The notes: generated from the sequence alone by a model not told the origin. Shown: positions 47,601 through 58,617, counted from the first letter of the stretch. The stretch is 64,000 nucleotides of DNA from Fremontodendron californicum (GCA_030761205.1 JAULJL010000001.1:35287145-35351144), one strand, 5' to 3'. Translations and numbers: made by a program.

Positions 47601-47953
47601 AGCATCCATAACCATTCTGGCATAAAAATTCTCTCTTTCAACATCACGTATCGACTCAACTTCATCATTACTCCTTGATGACTGACCTTCATGGCTTTCT
47701 CCATGTGCATCCCAAATCAAGTAACTTTCCACTAAACCCTTTGTAATACAGATGCTTACGCACTACATCAACTTTTGCAAATCGATTATTCTGACACCTA
47801 GCACAAAAAAAAAAATCTAATTCTAATATCTCTTACGTACTCACTGTGAGCATATGCAAAAGTTAAGAATTCTTGAACTCCATTCAAAAACTCATTAGTA
47901 ATATATTCATCTTTGTCCAACCGATTGTACATCCAAGATTTATCGACATCCAT
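44683..47953 (-). pseudogene. TNP2-type transposase of the second CACTA element
   Basis: From an ATG at 47953: MDVDKSWMYNRLDKDEYITN (Transpos_assoc), then 47732-47049 with ESHEGQSSRSNDEVE, SQLLNVKSEFNKSESCF, HACNNNCMLFHNESIEL and CGYPRYKSSKSSVGKAKK. After a 1.2 kb insertion (45846-47062) come 45518-45300 (MWNHGVPIYDRYMKENFILR) and 45136-44807 (LPYWHTNFIHHNLDIMHINK). Frames shift between these. DUF4218 and DUF4216 are lost with the truncation. Confidence 0.85.
45846..47062. mobile_element. 1217-bp insertion with 8-bp target duplication and terminal hairpin
   Basis: Starts TGTTAGATTTACCACGCAAG and ends AGAGTTATCA. Flanked by CATGCTAT (45838-45845) and CATGCCAT (47063-47070); comparison with 9170-9195 of the first CACTA element confirms the uninterrupted target. 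No coding frame. A 10-bp stem with 3-nt loop (47038-47060) lies 2 nt from the right end. The class is uncertain: TG...CA ends suggest an LTR-type terminus, the 8-bp duplication hAT. Confidence 0.75.
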
Positions 47954-47989
47954 TGTCTCAGCCTAATTAAGCTATCAATAACACAATAA

Positions 47990-48445
47990 ATCACATAAAT
48001 ATTAATTAAAAGGTTCAATTAGACAATAATCACATAAATCACACAATAACAATTACACAATAAACAATTATACAAAACAACAATTACACAATAACAATTT
48101 AACTATTAACAATTACACAATAACACAATTAATAATTAGAAAATAACAATAACACAATTAACAATTAGACAATAACAATAACACAACAACAATTACACAT
48201 AATAACAATAACAAAATTACACAATTACACAATTAACTATTAGAGAATAACAATAACACAATAAAAAATTACACACAATAACAATTACACAATAATAATT
48301 ACACAATAACAATAACACAATAAACAATTACACACAATAACAATTAGATAATAACAAGTACACAATTAACAATTAGAAAATAACAATAACACAATAAACA
48401 CTTGCACACAATAACAATTACACAATAAAACACATATTTTTGATA
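47990..48445. repeat. Degenerate ACAATAACAATTACAC simple repeat
   Basis: About 450 bp of short CAATAA / CAATTA units upstream of the transposase start of the second CACTA element. No gene. Confidence 0.85.
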
Positions 48446-48814
48446 AATAAAAATATATTATGTAAAATTCCTAAACCCTAAATCTGAAAAAAAAATACAA
48501 TTACCAAAAAAGTGATGGAGAAGGTGGTTGCACGCGGTTACCGGTTCAACTTGCTGTAGAAAAGTTCAAAGTGTATTGAAAAAAAAAGATGAAAAAAAAA
48601 AAGAAAAAGAGAAGAGAGAAGAGAGAAGAGAGGAGAGAGGACCTTACCAGCGGAAGGACGAAAACGGGACCGAAGACGAACGGTGAGAGGCGACAGACGA
48701 ACGTCGGTGCAGCGTTGGTATGGCTCGAGTGGGGCGGGGGCGAGGAAGAAGAAAAAAGAGAGAGAAAAGGAAAAAAAAAAAGTGGTGGGGTAATTTAATT
48801 CTGTCCAAAACTTT

Positions 48815-49130
48815 TAATGACGGAATTTTCGTCATTAGAGATTAAAATTTTCACTCTAAAAAAATTTTGACTGCTTGAGATTCCCTCTTGGAATTTAAAA
48901 TTCTCAATGAAATATTATGTATTTTCGATGGAATATTTCATCCGAAATAGTATTCTCGACGAAAATTTCGTCGAAAATTACATTTTGGTGTATAACAATT
49001 TTCAAGACAACAAAATAGAATTTTCGTCGAAAATATTTATTCTGACAAAAATTCCGTAGGAAATTATATTTTGTTGTCTTTTCAATTTTCAAGACACCAA
49101 AATGTGATTTTCAATTCCGTCGGATTTTTA
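48815..49130. repeat. Subterminal repeats of the second CACTA element
   Basis: Inverted motifs of the TTTTCGTCGAAAAT and CGACGAAAATTTCGTCG type, ending near TTCCGTCGGATTTTT (49112). No clear terminal CACTA was found, so the right tip is lost or degenerate. Confidence 0.6.
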
Positions 49131-49144
49131 ATTAATTGGTTTTG

Positions 49145-49779
49145 ACAATTTTTAATTAATCATTTCAATTAACATTATGTATTTTTAACAAGTCAAGTAA
49201 CATCAATTCAGTTAAAATAAGGATAAAAAATTAACTAAATTATTATATCAAATAATATAATAAGGGTATTAATATTTTTTTTAATTTTTTATATAATTTT
49301 TATTTTTAAAAAAATACTAATTTTTTCTAGAAAAACTATTCACTTTTTTTTATAAAAAAAAACTATCGTCCATACATACAAATTTTTAATAAATATTTTT
49401 CACATAATATTTTTTTTCTTTCGCGATCATAGTAGGTGTGTATATAACTAGTATAGTATAAAACATAATTAACCAGTTATTTAGAACTAACAAATTTTCT
49501 TATAAAAACTGAAAATTAGGTTGAGGCTGTGGACGTTTCCTGTCTAGATTCATTTCTAATCTAGACGGGAACACGTCCTCCTCTAGCTCAAGTTTTTTTT
49601 TTCCTGAACATTCCTCGAGCTTAAATTTTAAATCGTAAGAAAATGGCAAAAAGCATGCCCTAATAAAAGGGGGGAAATGTCGAATAATTCTGCAATAAAA
49701 GTGATGTCTGATGTGATTTAATAAAGTTGAGACATTTTTTTTTTAACTTTTTACAATATTGCTGCATTAAATTGTGAGA
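49145..49779. other. Non-coding, no gene seen; contains a hairpin
   Basis: AT-rich. The only notable structure is an imperfect stem of about 19 bp with a 7-nt loop at 49532-49577 around TCTAGATT / AATCTAGA. Confidence 0.5.
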
Positions 49780-49787
49780 TGTTAGGA

Positions 49788-50081
49788 TAGAGGTGTTATG
49801 GGTCGGGTCGGGTCACGGTTTAATATTTTTTTTTCAAATTTTAATTTCAGACTCGATCTTGGACGGGCTTGGCCCGGCCCATAAATCCGAATTCATTGTT
49901 CATTATAATAAAATATTATTTTTTTATTTATTTTTATAATTAAAATAAAATAATATTATTATAATAAAAAATACTATTTCGGACCGAGCCGGATTGAATC
50001 AAAAATATTTTATTCAGATTTGATCCAATACGAACCGAATCTACCGAGCCGAGCAGATTATTCGATCCGTGAGCAAATCTA
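49788..50081. mobile_element. hAT-like miniature element 3
   Basis: 294 bp, TAGAGGTGTTATGGGTCGGG ... GTGAGCAAATCTA, flanked by TGTTAGGA (49780-49787) and TGGTAGGA (50082-50089), a 7 of 8 match fitting the 8-bp hAT duplication. Non-coding. Confidence 0.75.
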
Positions 50082-50200
50082 TGGTAGGAGTTTGGCTTAT
50101 GCTATCTTTGTTTCCTTTTACAATATTTGAGACAGGTCTATGCTAGGAGTTTGGCTTATGCTATCTTTGTTTCCTTTTACAATATTTGAGAACAAGTCTA
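50082..50200. repeat. 59-bp tandem duplication
   Basis: AGTTTGGCTTATGCTATCTT... occurs twice, starting at about 50089 and 50148, nearly identical, just right of the hAT-like element. Confidence 0.9.
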
Positions 50201-50596
50201 TTAAAAAAGTATTTTTTTCTTATATATATTACAATGGACTAAACAAACTCATATATTAATGGCTAAAATACTAGATGAGTCTCTTAACTTTTTCACTTTT
50301 CATAAGTTTATTTTTTATTATATTTAAATAAATTTTTAATTTCAGTTCAAACAAACTTATATTTCAAACGAAACGTTGACTAATATTACAGTCAACGCTA
50401 GCTATATTTTTTATCCGTATAGAAATTGACATAGTCTAATGACGTAGTCAAAAATTGGAAAAAAATATATCTTGAAAACTTAAAAAAAAAAAATCATTTT
50501 TTTTCATATAAGATTTTACATCATAGTAAAAAACCCAATTGGTGTTAACTTTAACAAAAAAATCAAATTTTCATTTGAAATAATATTTTATTGGGT

Positions 50597-51725
50597 TAAA
50601 GGGCAAATTTGTCAACATACTATAGTTGAATATTAAAATTTGTCACTATACTTTGATTGATATTTTTCATTGTACTTTTGAGATTAAAGATAAATTTGCC
50701 ATTATACTTTAATTCAATATTGAATTTTGTCATTTTACTTTTGTTTGATTGAATTTTTTCACTAAATTTTGATTTTTGATTGAATTTTGCCACTCAACTT
50801 TAATTTTGAATGATTTGAAGACAAAATTTCATAATAAAAAAAAGAATATTTTCCAAATATTTTTTTAATAATTAACGATAATAAATTAATTAATAAAAAA
50901 TATTAAAATTAAAAAATTAACATAGAATTTTTATTTTGTAAAAAAAATAAACATAATTTTTTCTCTTTTTTTTCTTCTTTCTTTTAGTTTTTCAATTATT
51001 TCTTTTATAAAATAAAAAAGCTATGTTAAATTTTTAATATTTTTTATAAATTAATTTTCTATTGTTAATTTTTAAAATGAAATATTTGAAGGAAGATTTT
51101 TTTGTTAAATTTTATCTTCAAAACATCCAAAATCAATGTTGAGTGACAAAATTTAATCAAAAATCAAAGTTGAGTGACAAAATTCAATTAAAAATCAAAA
51201 TTTAATTGTAAAATTCAATCAAATAAAAGTAAAGTGACAAATTTGCTTTTAATCTAAAATATGCTTGCTCATGGCCGGGCAGCCCGCCCTGCCCAATTTG
51301 TATTAGATCAGGCTTGGGCAAGAGTTTTTTTTATTTGGGTCACTGTTTAACTAATAAAAAAGGCTGTCCGGCCCGATTCATATTGGACCGGGCTTGGGCA
51401 AGAGTTTTTTATTTGGATTACTGTTTAACTAATAAAAAATTATTATTTTTATTTAAATTTAATTATAAAAATATATAAATATAATTTTTTTAATTTTTTA
51501 TTAATATAATGAACAGTAACTCGAGCCTGCTTGGGCCCGCCCAAGGTCGAGCCTGGGTAAGATGAAAAAAATTCGGACCGTGGCCCCGCCTAGTCCATAA
51601 GCAAGTTTAATCTCAAAGTACAATAATAAATATCAATCAAAATAAATTTCAATATCCAACTATATATAGTACAATGGTAAATTTAAAATTTTATTTAGGT
51701 ACAATCAAAGCATAATGACTTATTT
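50597..51725. repeat. Large imperfect palindrome (foldback), interrupted
   Basis: The left arm from about 50597 (GGGCAAATTTGTCAACATAC) is complementary to the right arm ending near 51690-51725. The inner arms (50683-50830 and 51105-51257, the latter with TTGAGTGACAAAATT) also pair. The hAT-like element at 51260-51609 sits inside the right arm. Probably an old foldback DNA element; non-coding. Confidence 0.7.
51260..51609. mobile_element. hAT-like miniature element 4
   Basis: 350 bp, TATGCTTGCTCATGGCCGGG ... CCATAAGCAAGTTTA, flanked by ATCTAAAA (51252-51259) and ATCTCAAA (51610-51617), 7 of 8 identical. The opposite palindrome arm shows the uninterrupted sequence. Confidence 0.75.
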
Positions 51726-52028
51726 TAAAAAAAAAAAAAATTTGAGAAAATTCAAAGGCTTTTTTTATTATTATTACTATTTTAGCCTATCTGTATCTAC
51801 AATTTCAAAAGGAAAGTCATTTTCAAAAAATAAAAACCAAATTCAGAAGCCAAGTAGTGCACGTTGAGAAAGTGATAAACTGAATAGTAAATTAGATAAG
51901 GGAAAATGATTGTTTGTTTATGGGCCAAAAATATAGGGTTGACAAAGTAGGTTGCTTTCTCATGCTGGTAGAGTTATAATGATTGAGCGGTGGCTCCGGC
52001 TATTCCAACGTATTTAATGAGTTTTTTT

Positions 52029-52524
52029 TACGGATAAATCTAAAAAATATGTTTTCAATAATCAAATAATTATTAAATCATTTAATGGATAACAGTTATT
52101 TAAAAAAAAATGATGAAAAATATTGTAAAAATAAAATTATCTTTAATAATTTTTTTTTCTCTCATTAAAAAAATATTATTTTTTAAAAAATTTGATTAGA
52201 AATAAAAATAAAAATAATTTTTATTTTTTTAAAATTTTAGAAATATTATTTTTTTATTTAAAATTTTTTTAATTAAAAAAAGTAAATTAAAAAAATAAAA
52301 ATATTTATTTTTTAAAATTAAAAATTTTATTTTCAAAAAAAATTATTTTTTAATTAAAAATAAATTAAAAAATAAGAAAAAAAAAAGGGTGGAAAAGGTT
52401 TTTTATGTAATTTTATTTTTATAATTTTCTTTCTAATAATTGTTTATTTTCAAATAATTTTTACTAATTATATCATTGAACAATTATTATATTGTTGATG
52501 GTAATTTTTCAAATTTAGCTTTTT
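52029..52524. other. AT-rich insertion specific to block B
   Basis: Absent between TTTAATGAGTTTTTTT and TAGACCACCG in block A (about 610-632). Mostly A/T runs with some self-complementarity; no gene and no clear terminal repeats. Confidence 0.5.
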
Positions 52525-52663
52525 CTTTTTTAGACCACCGACGAGTTTTGACTTTTTTCCATGAGTTTAATATGTTGTTGACTGGGTTTTTGTGACGGAT
52601 GGGGAAACCCTAGAATAAATGAAATGATTTGTGTTGTTTTAATTCTTGGATAGGGGTTTGGGC

Positions 52664-53210
52664 TTTAGGTCCCATATGGATTCCGCACGTTCAGTGAGGT
52701 GGACATGCACACCGGTGGAGTGCATTTGGATTACAGCTCATTGGTGCCCAAATCTTATTATCCCGAAAAAATGTCCAGTGAACTTACTGATCCCTTTGGT
52801 GGGGTAAAATTCTCATTCACCCCACCTTTTTTTGTTTTTTATTTTAAAAAAAAAAAAATTAAATTAAATTATTTTATTAATTTTTGTTTAAAAAATTTTC
52901 AAATTATTTATTTATAAAACTATATACTTATATAATAATTAATCAATAATATTAACATTTAAATAAATATATAAAATAATATATGTTAAAATTTTAATTA
53001 TTAAATATCATTAAAATATACATAAAAATAATTTATCAATACATTCTTATATTAATGTCTTTAATGATAATTTTTATTTTTATCACACCGCGCCTTTGAA
53101 TCCAAATACATATCCCACCACTGATTTTAATTTCATTATTACAGTATCCAATCTCACCGTCACTGCTATTTTTAATCTCACCGGAGCTAGTCAATCCAAA
53201 TAGACCTTTA
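52664..53210. mobile_element. Harbinger/Tourist-like MITE with target duplication
   Basis: The element 52668-53206 starts GGTCCCATATGGATT and ends AATCCAAATAGACC (inverted repeat), flanked by TTTA on each side. Block A at about 766-771 has GGCTTTAAGG with a single TTTA, giving the empty site. The TTA core and GGTC..TTTGGATT ends fit PIF/Harbinger. The short frame at 52699-52917 is not supported. Confidence 0.75.
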
Positions 53211-53480
53211 AGGATTTTGAGGCGTTTAATCTCAGCTCTATTGGCAAAACAATGTTGGAAGTTGGTGCACAACGAAAGTTCTTTCAGTTATAAAGTGTTT
53301 AAAGCTCGATATTTTCCCCAACACTTCTTTGCTTGAGGCTTACACTAGGTTCGCAACCTTCTTTTCTCTAAACTAGTTTATTAGCAGGGTGGGCGGGAGG
53401 TGTTAAAACGGGGTTCTAGCTGGAAGGTGAAGGATGGCAGGTCTCTATTGACGTCGTGATAGATGGTTAAACAAATCACC

Positions 53481-53483
<3 letters not shown>

Positions 53484-53553
<70 letters not shown>
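53484..53553. repeat. (AT)n microsatellite, about 35 units
   Basis: Uninterrupted AT repeat. Block A has only CATATC at the same place (about 1058), so it expanded after duplication. Confidence 0.95.
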
Positions 53554-53555
<2 letters not shown>

Positions 53556-53963
53556 AGTGGCTAGACTGGCTAGTCATCAACCTACCTTGTTGAAGGTAGC
53601 TTATTTAATTGATCATGATAATATATATGAGTTGGAGATTGGATATGCTCTCGGATCTTTTTTTCTCCACAGGATATTGTAGAATTTATTCCACATATGA
53701 TATGCCTTTAAGTAGACGATAAGGTGGCCATGATGTTTTTATTTGGAATGACTCATTGTTGGGGTTATATTCACGGTTAGGTCAGCTTACTAATTTGCTA
53801 GGATTTTTTTTTTTGGATGAGATGATATTTCTGCTAATAGTTTATAACGTTGATGGATAATCAATTTTACATTGTACAAAAAAGTTAAGCTTAAAGAATA
53901 TATAAAGTAATTAATTTTTTATAATAATTTAATTTTAGAAATTATAATTGTTATCCATTAGTT

Positions 53964-54158
53964 TTTTTTTGCTAAGCCAAAAATTTTATTTAATAGAGAA
54001 AAGAACAAAAAGAGAGAAAAAATCTCTCAATTGTCCAGAATACATCCAACATAGATCATCCCAACAGCAAAAATTAGAAAACTCCCCAAAACTAAACTTC
54101 CTGGATTAAAGCCTAAAAGCAAAAAGTCAACATCCCCAACCAACTAATACAAGCATGA
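53964..54158 (-). mobile_element. Truncated LINE 3' end with target duplication
   Basis: The minus strand ends ...AATAAAATTTTTGGCTTAGC plus poly(A), typical of plant LINE tails, flanked by CATTAGTT at 53956-53963 and 54159-54166. Block A has one CATTAGTT (about 12987). Confidence 0.7.
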
Positions 54159-54950
54159 CATTAGTTGTCTTGTAAAAAAGCAACTCTTATATTGTAAAAA
54201 TTATCTTGTAAAAACATAACTCTTATATGTAAATATTATATTTTAAAATAATACAATTCTTACAAAAAATTATTTTATTTTTTACAAAAAGGTTTATCTT
54301 ATTGAGAGATATATTTATTCGTTATTTATATAAAAGATTTTTTTGTTAAATCATTTTTACTGACTCTTCTTAGAGTGTTGAGGATTTGTTATATCTTAAA
54401 ATTATATTAAAGCCTTAAGAAAAATATTTTACGCACCTCAAAACCATTTTATTTTCTTAATATTTTTTTTTTCTTATTTCATTGACCAATTTTTCTAACA
54501 ATCTTAAACTTTAAAATCACAAAGCTGTTGTACGAGCTCAGTTGAAGAGGTGGTGTACTCCGTAATTAAATTGAATATGGATGCAGCGTTTGACATGGTT
54601 TCACTTTTAGGCAGTTTAACCTACGAACTACGTGCGATATACGAGATCTAAGCAAGCCGCTACATGTTCTCCCTTTGCCCTTTTTCGACAAAAGAACTAT
54701 AGCAGTCGATCAGTTCGCATCTTTGGTCAACCAATAGGTCCTTGATCTATTCTTCTATTGATAAACCGGGTTAAACCGTTAAAGTACTTAGATAGTTTTT
54801 GTATTATAATTAAAAGTGTATTTTAATTTTTATACTATAAAAATGAGTAATTTAATCATTGTACGTTTGAAATTGGTGTAAAAAAATAAAATTGTTAACT
54901 GTTTTAATGGAAAACCGTTTAAATGCTGATATAAACATGTGAAACTAGCG

Positions 54951-55608
54951 CTATATTTGGATAGATTTTAGTAAAGGAAAGGAAATCAAAGGTTTTTAAA
55001 GGAAAGAAAATGATTTATCTTTCCCTATTTGGATAAGTAAAATGTGTTAGGGAAAGGAAATGAATATTAGCCTTCGTCCTTTGGTTAAAGGGCGGAAAGA
55101 AAAGAAAAAAGGTACATTATAATATAAATTTTCAATTATGCCATTTTTTAATTAAAATAATAATATAAATATTACATATCAAATTATAAAAAAAAAAAAA
55201 TAATATATTAAAAAAATAACTACAATATAAAAAAACAAAAAACAAGAATAAGAATAAAAATAAAAATAAAAATTTTTTGTTATAATTTACAATGTCAATT
55301 CCGTGAAGTATATAAATTTAAAAATGAAAAGGTAATTTGATGAATGTAAAATGGGTAATATGGACCATTTATATTTAAAAAAAAATTTTGACTTTCCTTT
55401 CCTCTACATTTCCTCCAATTTGGGGTAATTAAATAGTTGAACATTTGAAGGAAACTGAGGGGTGCTCAACTCCCTTCACTTTCTTTTATTAAAATTTTTT
55501 ATTTATCCAAACAAGGGAAAGCAAGGGAAAGATTTCGCAATTTCCCTTGTTTTACTTTCCTTTCCTTTCCCTTTCCCTCCCCCTATCTCAATCCAAACAT
55601 AGGTTTAC
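54951..55608. mobile_element. Foldback/MITE-type element with GGAAAGG arms
   Basis: Left arm CTATATTTGGATAGATTTTA with GGAAAGGAAAT; right arm TTTCCTTTCC...ATCCAAACATAGG. The inverted repeats span over 60 bp with mismatches. The core is AT-rich and non-coding. No clear target duplication. Confidence 0.55.
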
Positions 55609-55679
55609 ATAATAGATGACATGGAAAAAAAATGATGACGTGTCAAATTATTTTGCTTGGGTGGAATTTTTTTTTCATT

Positions 55680-56009
55680 TATTAAGTTTTAAAATATGGA
55701 TAACTTAACATATTTTTAATGTTTACACTGTAATATTATAAATATATTTATTCTTTATATGATATAAATTATATAATATATATATATAAATATTAAAAAT
55801 AATATATTTTATATAATTGAAAAATGGGCCGGACCGGGCCGAGCTCAGGTCTTGAATATTGGAGCCAAGGCCCAACTCATTTTTTAAACGAGCTTTATTT
55901 TTTTGCTTAAGCTCATTTTTAAGCTTAATATTTTTGTCTAAACCCTCTCAAATATCGGGCGAGTCTTCGGGTTTAGGCGGATAGCATGGCCCCTGGGCAG
56001 GTCTAGATT
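55680..56009. mobile_element. Partial hAT-like miniature element 5
   Basis: Matches the right half of 15706-16240 (TTTTAAAATATGGATAACTT... to GGGCAGGTCTA). The left half is missing or replaced by the preceding element. Confidence 0.55.
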
Positions 56010-56973
56010 GTAGCATTTAGTAGTATTTGATTGGCCTGGACAGAATTTTAAGCCTCAATTGTTGGTCGGATCAGGCTTGAGCAAGCATGTAAAGTGTTGA
56101 TATCATGCCTAGGTTCAACATGAATCTCGCCTGACCCGACAAAATATATATATATATATAATATTTTTATAGTTTTACCATTAAAATAAATTGGTTAAAA
56201 TTTAAAAAACTTTATCTACTAAAATCAACATGTTGGCAATGTTGGACACGACACGAGAAAATAATTAAAATATGATATAAAATACTACATGGCACAAAAA
56301 AAATTACACGAACACGACATGAATGCACAAACGTGTGAAAATTTTTATAACACGAATTATTAACGTGTCAAAATTTATATAAACACATAACAACATAAAC
56401 ATGATTAGGATACGAAAAATAACATGAGCACAATATGAATATAAGAATTACTAGACATACATGTGATAAATTTATTAAAATAAAATAATATTTCTTAATA
56501 AAATAGTATTATAAATTGGCTCGAGCCTAACAAATTTATTCCCGAATAGGCGAAACTCATAAACTTGATAAATAGCTTGATCCATAAATAAATCTAATGA
56601 CAATATCTTATTTAATTAATTTTTAATATTTCATTTCATTTTTAATAAAGTTTTTGTTGAGTAGTAACTCAAAATATATTTCATTATTAACCTTTTTTAT
56701 AATTCTCTTAAAAGATAAAATTTGACTATTATCCAAGAGAGGCGCTCAGGCGCTCGATTCGCATTCTATAGTGACAGGAGCCTCTCCTCTGTGTCCAATG
56801 TCCATGCATGTAATAACATTTATCCATATACAATCATGTGGAAATTGATAAATAAAAAATTTTGAACGTTTAACACTCACGCAATACTGCTAGAAAATGA
56901 ATCTCCATTTTTAAATAATTTTTTTTTTCTAATGAAGACGAAAAGGTTGGTTCGATGAAATAATACCTTAATG
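56010..56973. other. Non-coding repeat debris, no gene seen
   Basis: AT-rich with short GGCTCGAGCC- and CACGACACGA-type fragments reminiscent of other dispersed elements, and a (TA)n run near 56148. No frame supported. Confidence 0.45.
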
Positions 56974-57377
56974 CCACTGTTTGGGATATTTGGATTTCTC
57001 CATTAATTAAATATTTTTTAATAAAGCCATCAAAAACTATAAAAAAAAAGGGAGAAAAATATTAGTTTTTAACCATTTTCGTCACCAAATTTACCCATAA
57101 TATAATAATGTGATGCATGTAAACTTCTAATAGACTTCGATTCAATTGATAAATGCATTTGTAAATTTTGGTGCTTTGAAATTTGTTAAAAAAATTATTA
57201 AAAAGCATTTACCCATACGATTCGTACAGCAAATTTACACATAAAAAATAATCTCGTGCACGTGCATCTGTAATGGACTTTGACAATGATATCTGTGAAA
57301 TTTGATGCATTAAAAATTATTGATTAATAAATTTAATAAAAAATAGGTCTATCATATTCGAGGATATGAACTATACA

Positions 57378-57611
57378 TGTAGCAACCGAATTTTGTCCGG
57401 ATCAAACTCGAGGCCCAGATCACATCCCCAACCAAGTCTCGAATTAGTTTCAAGTCTAATTTAAATCCAATTTAAATCTAATTTCCAATCTCTATTATTA
57501 TTATTTAATGTTATTTATTATTATCTTATTTTTATTTTTATCTTTTTGATTTTTGCGGGCTTAAAGGCCCAGATCATTTGCAAAGGCCCGATAGAACCCC
57601 TACCGAGCCAT
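57378..57611. mobile_element. Outer LTR-type element, left part
   Basis: Begins TGTAGCAACCGAATTTTGTC exactly where similarity to block A stops, and continues at 62767 after the nested Ty3 element. The TGTARCAACC start resembles that of the solo LTR at 2794. No coding frame. Confidence 0.6.
57607..57611. other. Target-site duplication GCCAT, left copy
   Basis: Matches 62767-62771 and abuts the LTR. Confidence 0.9.
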
Positions 57612-58599
57612 TGATGAGATCGAAGATCCATCAAGATTTCAAGAGGCTAAGCAAGGAGTCTACTTGGGCCAAACCAAGGAAGAAAGGCAATGAGATGACT
57701 ACTTGGGCCGAATCCATGAAGAGAAGCAAGGAAAGGACTTGGGCAGATTCTACGAGTCCCTTAAGCAATCTTAAGACATTCAAGTTGGGCTGCTTCAATG
57801 AGGAAGAACAAGACTTGATCCATGTGATCCAAGCTTCACAAGATGGGCCTTAGAAGAATGCAAGGTGGCGACATAAGGCTTAATGAAGTGGACCTGTTCA
57901 TTAAATGACATGGCAAGGGTGGGGACCAATTCATTAAACTATGTGGCGCCTATTAAATGAGTATTTGGGCTTGAGTTAAGTCTTGTAATTAGTTTAGGCT
58001 TTTGGGCCTGACTTATGTAACATGTCCAATAAGCTTGTGGGGACTACTCTCATTAAACTAGTGGACATCTTTTAAATTTATTTAGGATTGGGCTTGAGCT
58101 TGTTCAGCCCATAGTTAAGCTTTCATTTAATTATGTAATTAGGCTAGCCGAATTCCTTTGTTTAAATAGGTCTGGCCGAAATTTATCTTCTAGTTAGGTT
58201 AGCAAGCCTTGGCTGCTAAGTAGATTCATTTGCACTAGGACTCTTAGGTAGTCAGCTAAGTTAACATAGGGAGGCTATAAAAACACATGTGTATCCACCT
58301 ATACCAGTAACCATTAATCTATTGAGTTGATTTTATTCAAGTGAGTGTTTCATTCCTTTTAGTTCTTGACAGAACTAGTGAACTTATCAAAAAAATCCTT
58401 TCTTTATGGCGTTCTTCCTATCAAACTTAGGTTCTAGAAACAAGTGTTCTTGTGGTTTAGTTAGCTTAGCTTATCTAGGTTATTTGAAACAAGATTTCTA
58501 CGGGTTTAAGTTCCATTGCCTGCATATTGTCTTTCTTGGGGTTAGGGTAATTCAATTTATTAGTGGGTTCAAAGGGTTCAACCCCTAGGGTTCACATCA
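57612..58599 (+). repeat. 5' LTR of the short Ty3 element
   Basis: TGATGAGATC...GGTTCACATCA. TATA box TATAAAAA at 58276-58283 (62456-62463 in the 3' LTR). A 91-codon frame near its start (57578-57853) is shortened in the 3' LTR by a stop. Confidence 0.9.
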
Positions 58600-58600
58600 G

Positions 58601-58617
58601 TTGGTATTCAGAGCTCA
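58601..58617 (+). promoter_or_regulatory. Primer-binding site of the short Ty3 element
   Basis: TTGGTATTCAGAGCTC, one base after the LTR. It resembles the initiator-Met type TGGTATCAGAGC with an extra T. Confidence 0.65.

Larger units (their letters stand above)
44683..49130 (-). mobile_element. Second CACTA element, truncated and interrupted
   Basis: Homologous to 8050-10069 of the first element (TNP2 part), followed on the right by an AT-rich spacer (47960-48500), a GC-richer leader (48520-48790) and terminal repeats of the CGACGAAAATTTCGTCG kind (48815-49115). It starts abruptly at 44683 within the TNP2/DUF4218 region, so the C-terminal half, second gene and left end are missing. The terminal motif differs from that of the first element, so it is a sister subfamily. 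Confidence 0.8.
52530..54612 (+). pseudogene. LINE RT/RNase H remnant (copy B)
   Basis: Counterpart of 630-1087 and 12625-13540. Near 53208-53390 the sequence for KDFEAFNL, KQCWKLVHNE and GSQPSF-type residues is readable in shifting frames. 53590-53820 keeps the LIDHDN and MPLSRR-type segment. 54560-54612 gives LNMDAAFDMVS of RNase H. It is interrupted by a MITE, an (AT)n tract and a LINE tail. Confidence 0.65.
51940..57377. repeat. Duplicated block, copy B
   Basis: Same order as copy A (523-15024) without the CACTA element, palindromic MITEs or LINE ORF1 segment. Own insertions: an AT-rich block of about 490 bp (52029-52524), a Harbinger-like MITE (52668-53206), a LINE tail (53964-54158) and 54614-56970 of unrelated DNA. 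It ends where an LTR-type element begins at 57378. Confidence 0.8.

Noticed and set aside
48589..48798. Lys/Arg-rich frame
   Set aside because: Low-complexity purine-rich leader of the second CACTA element; no conservation with the matching part of the first.
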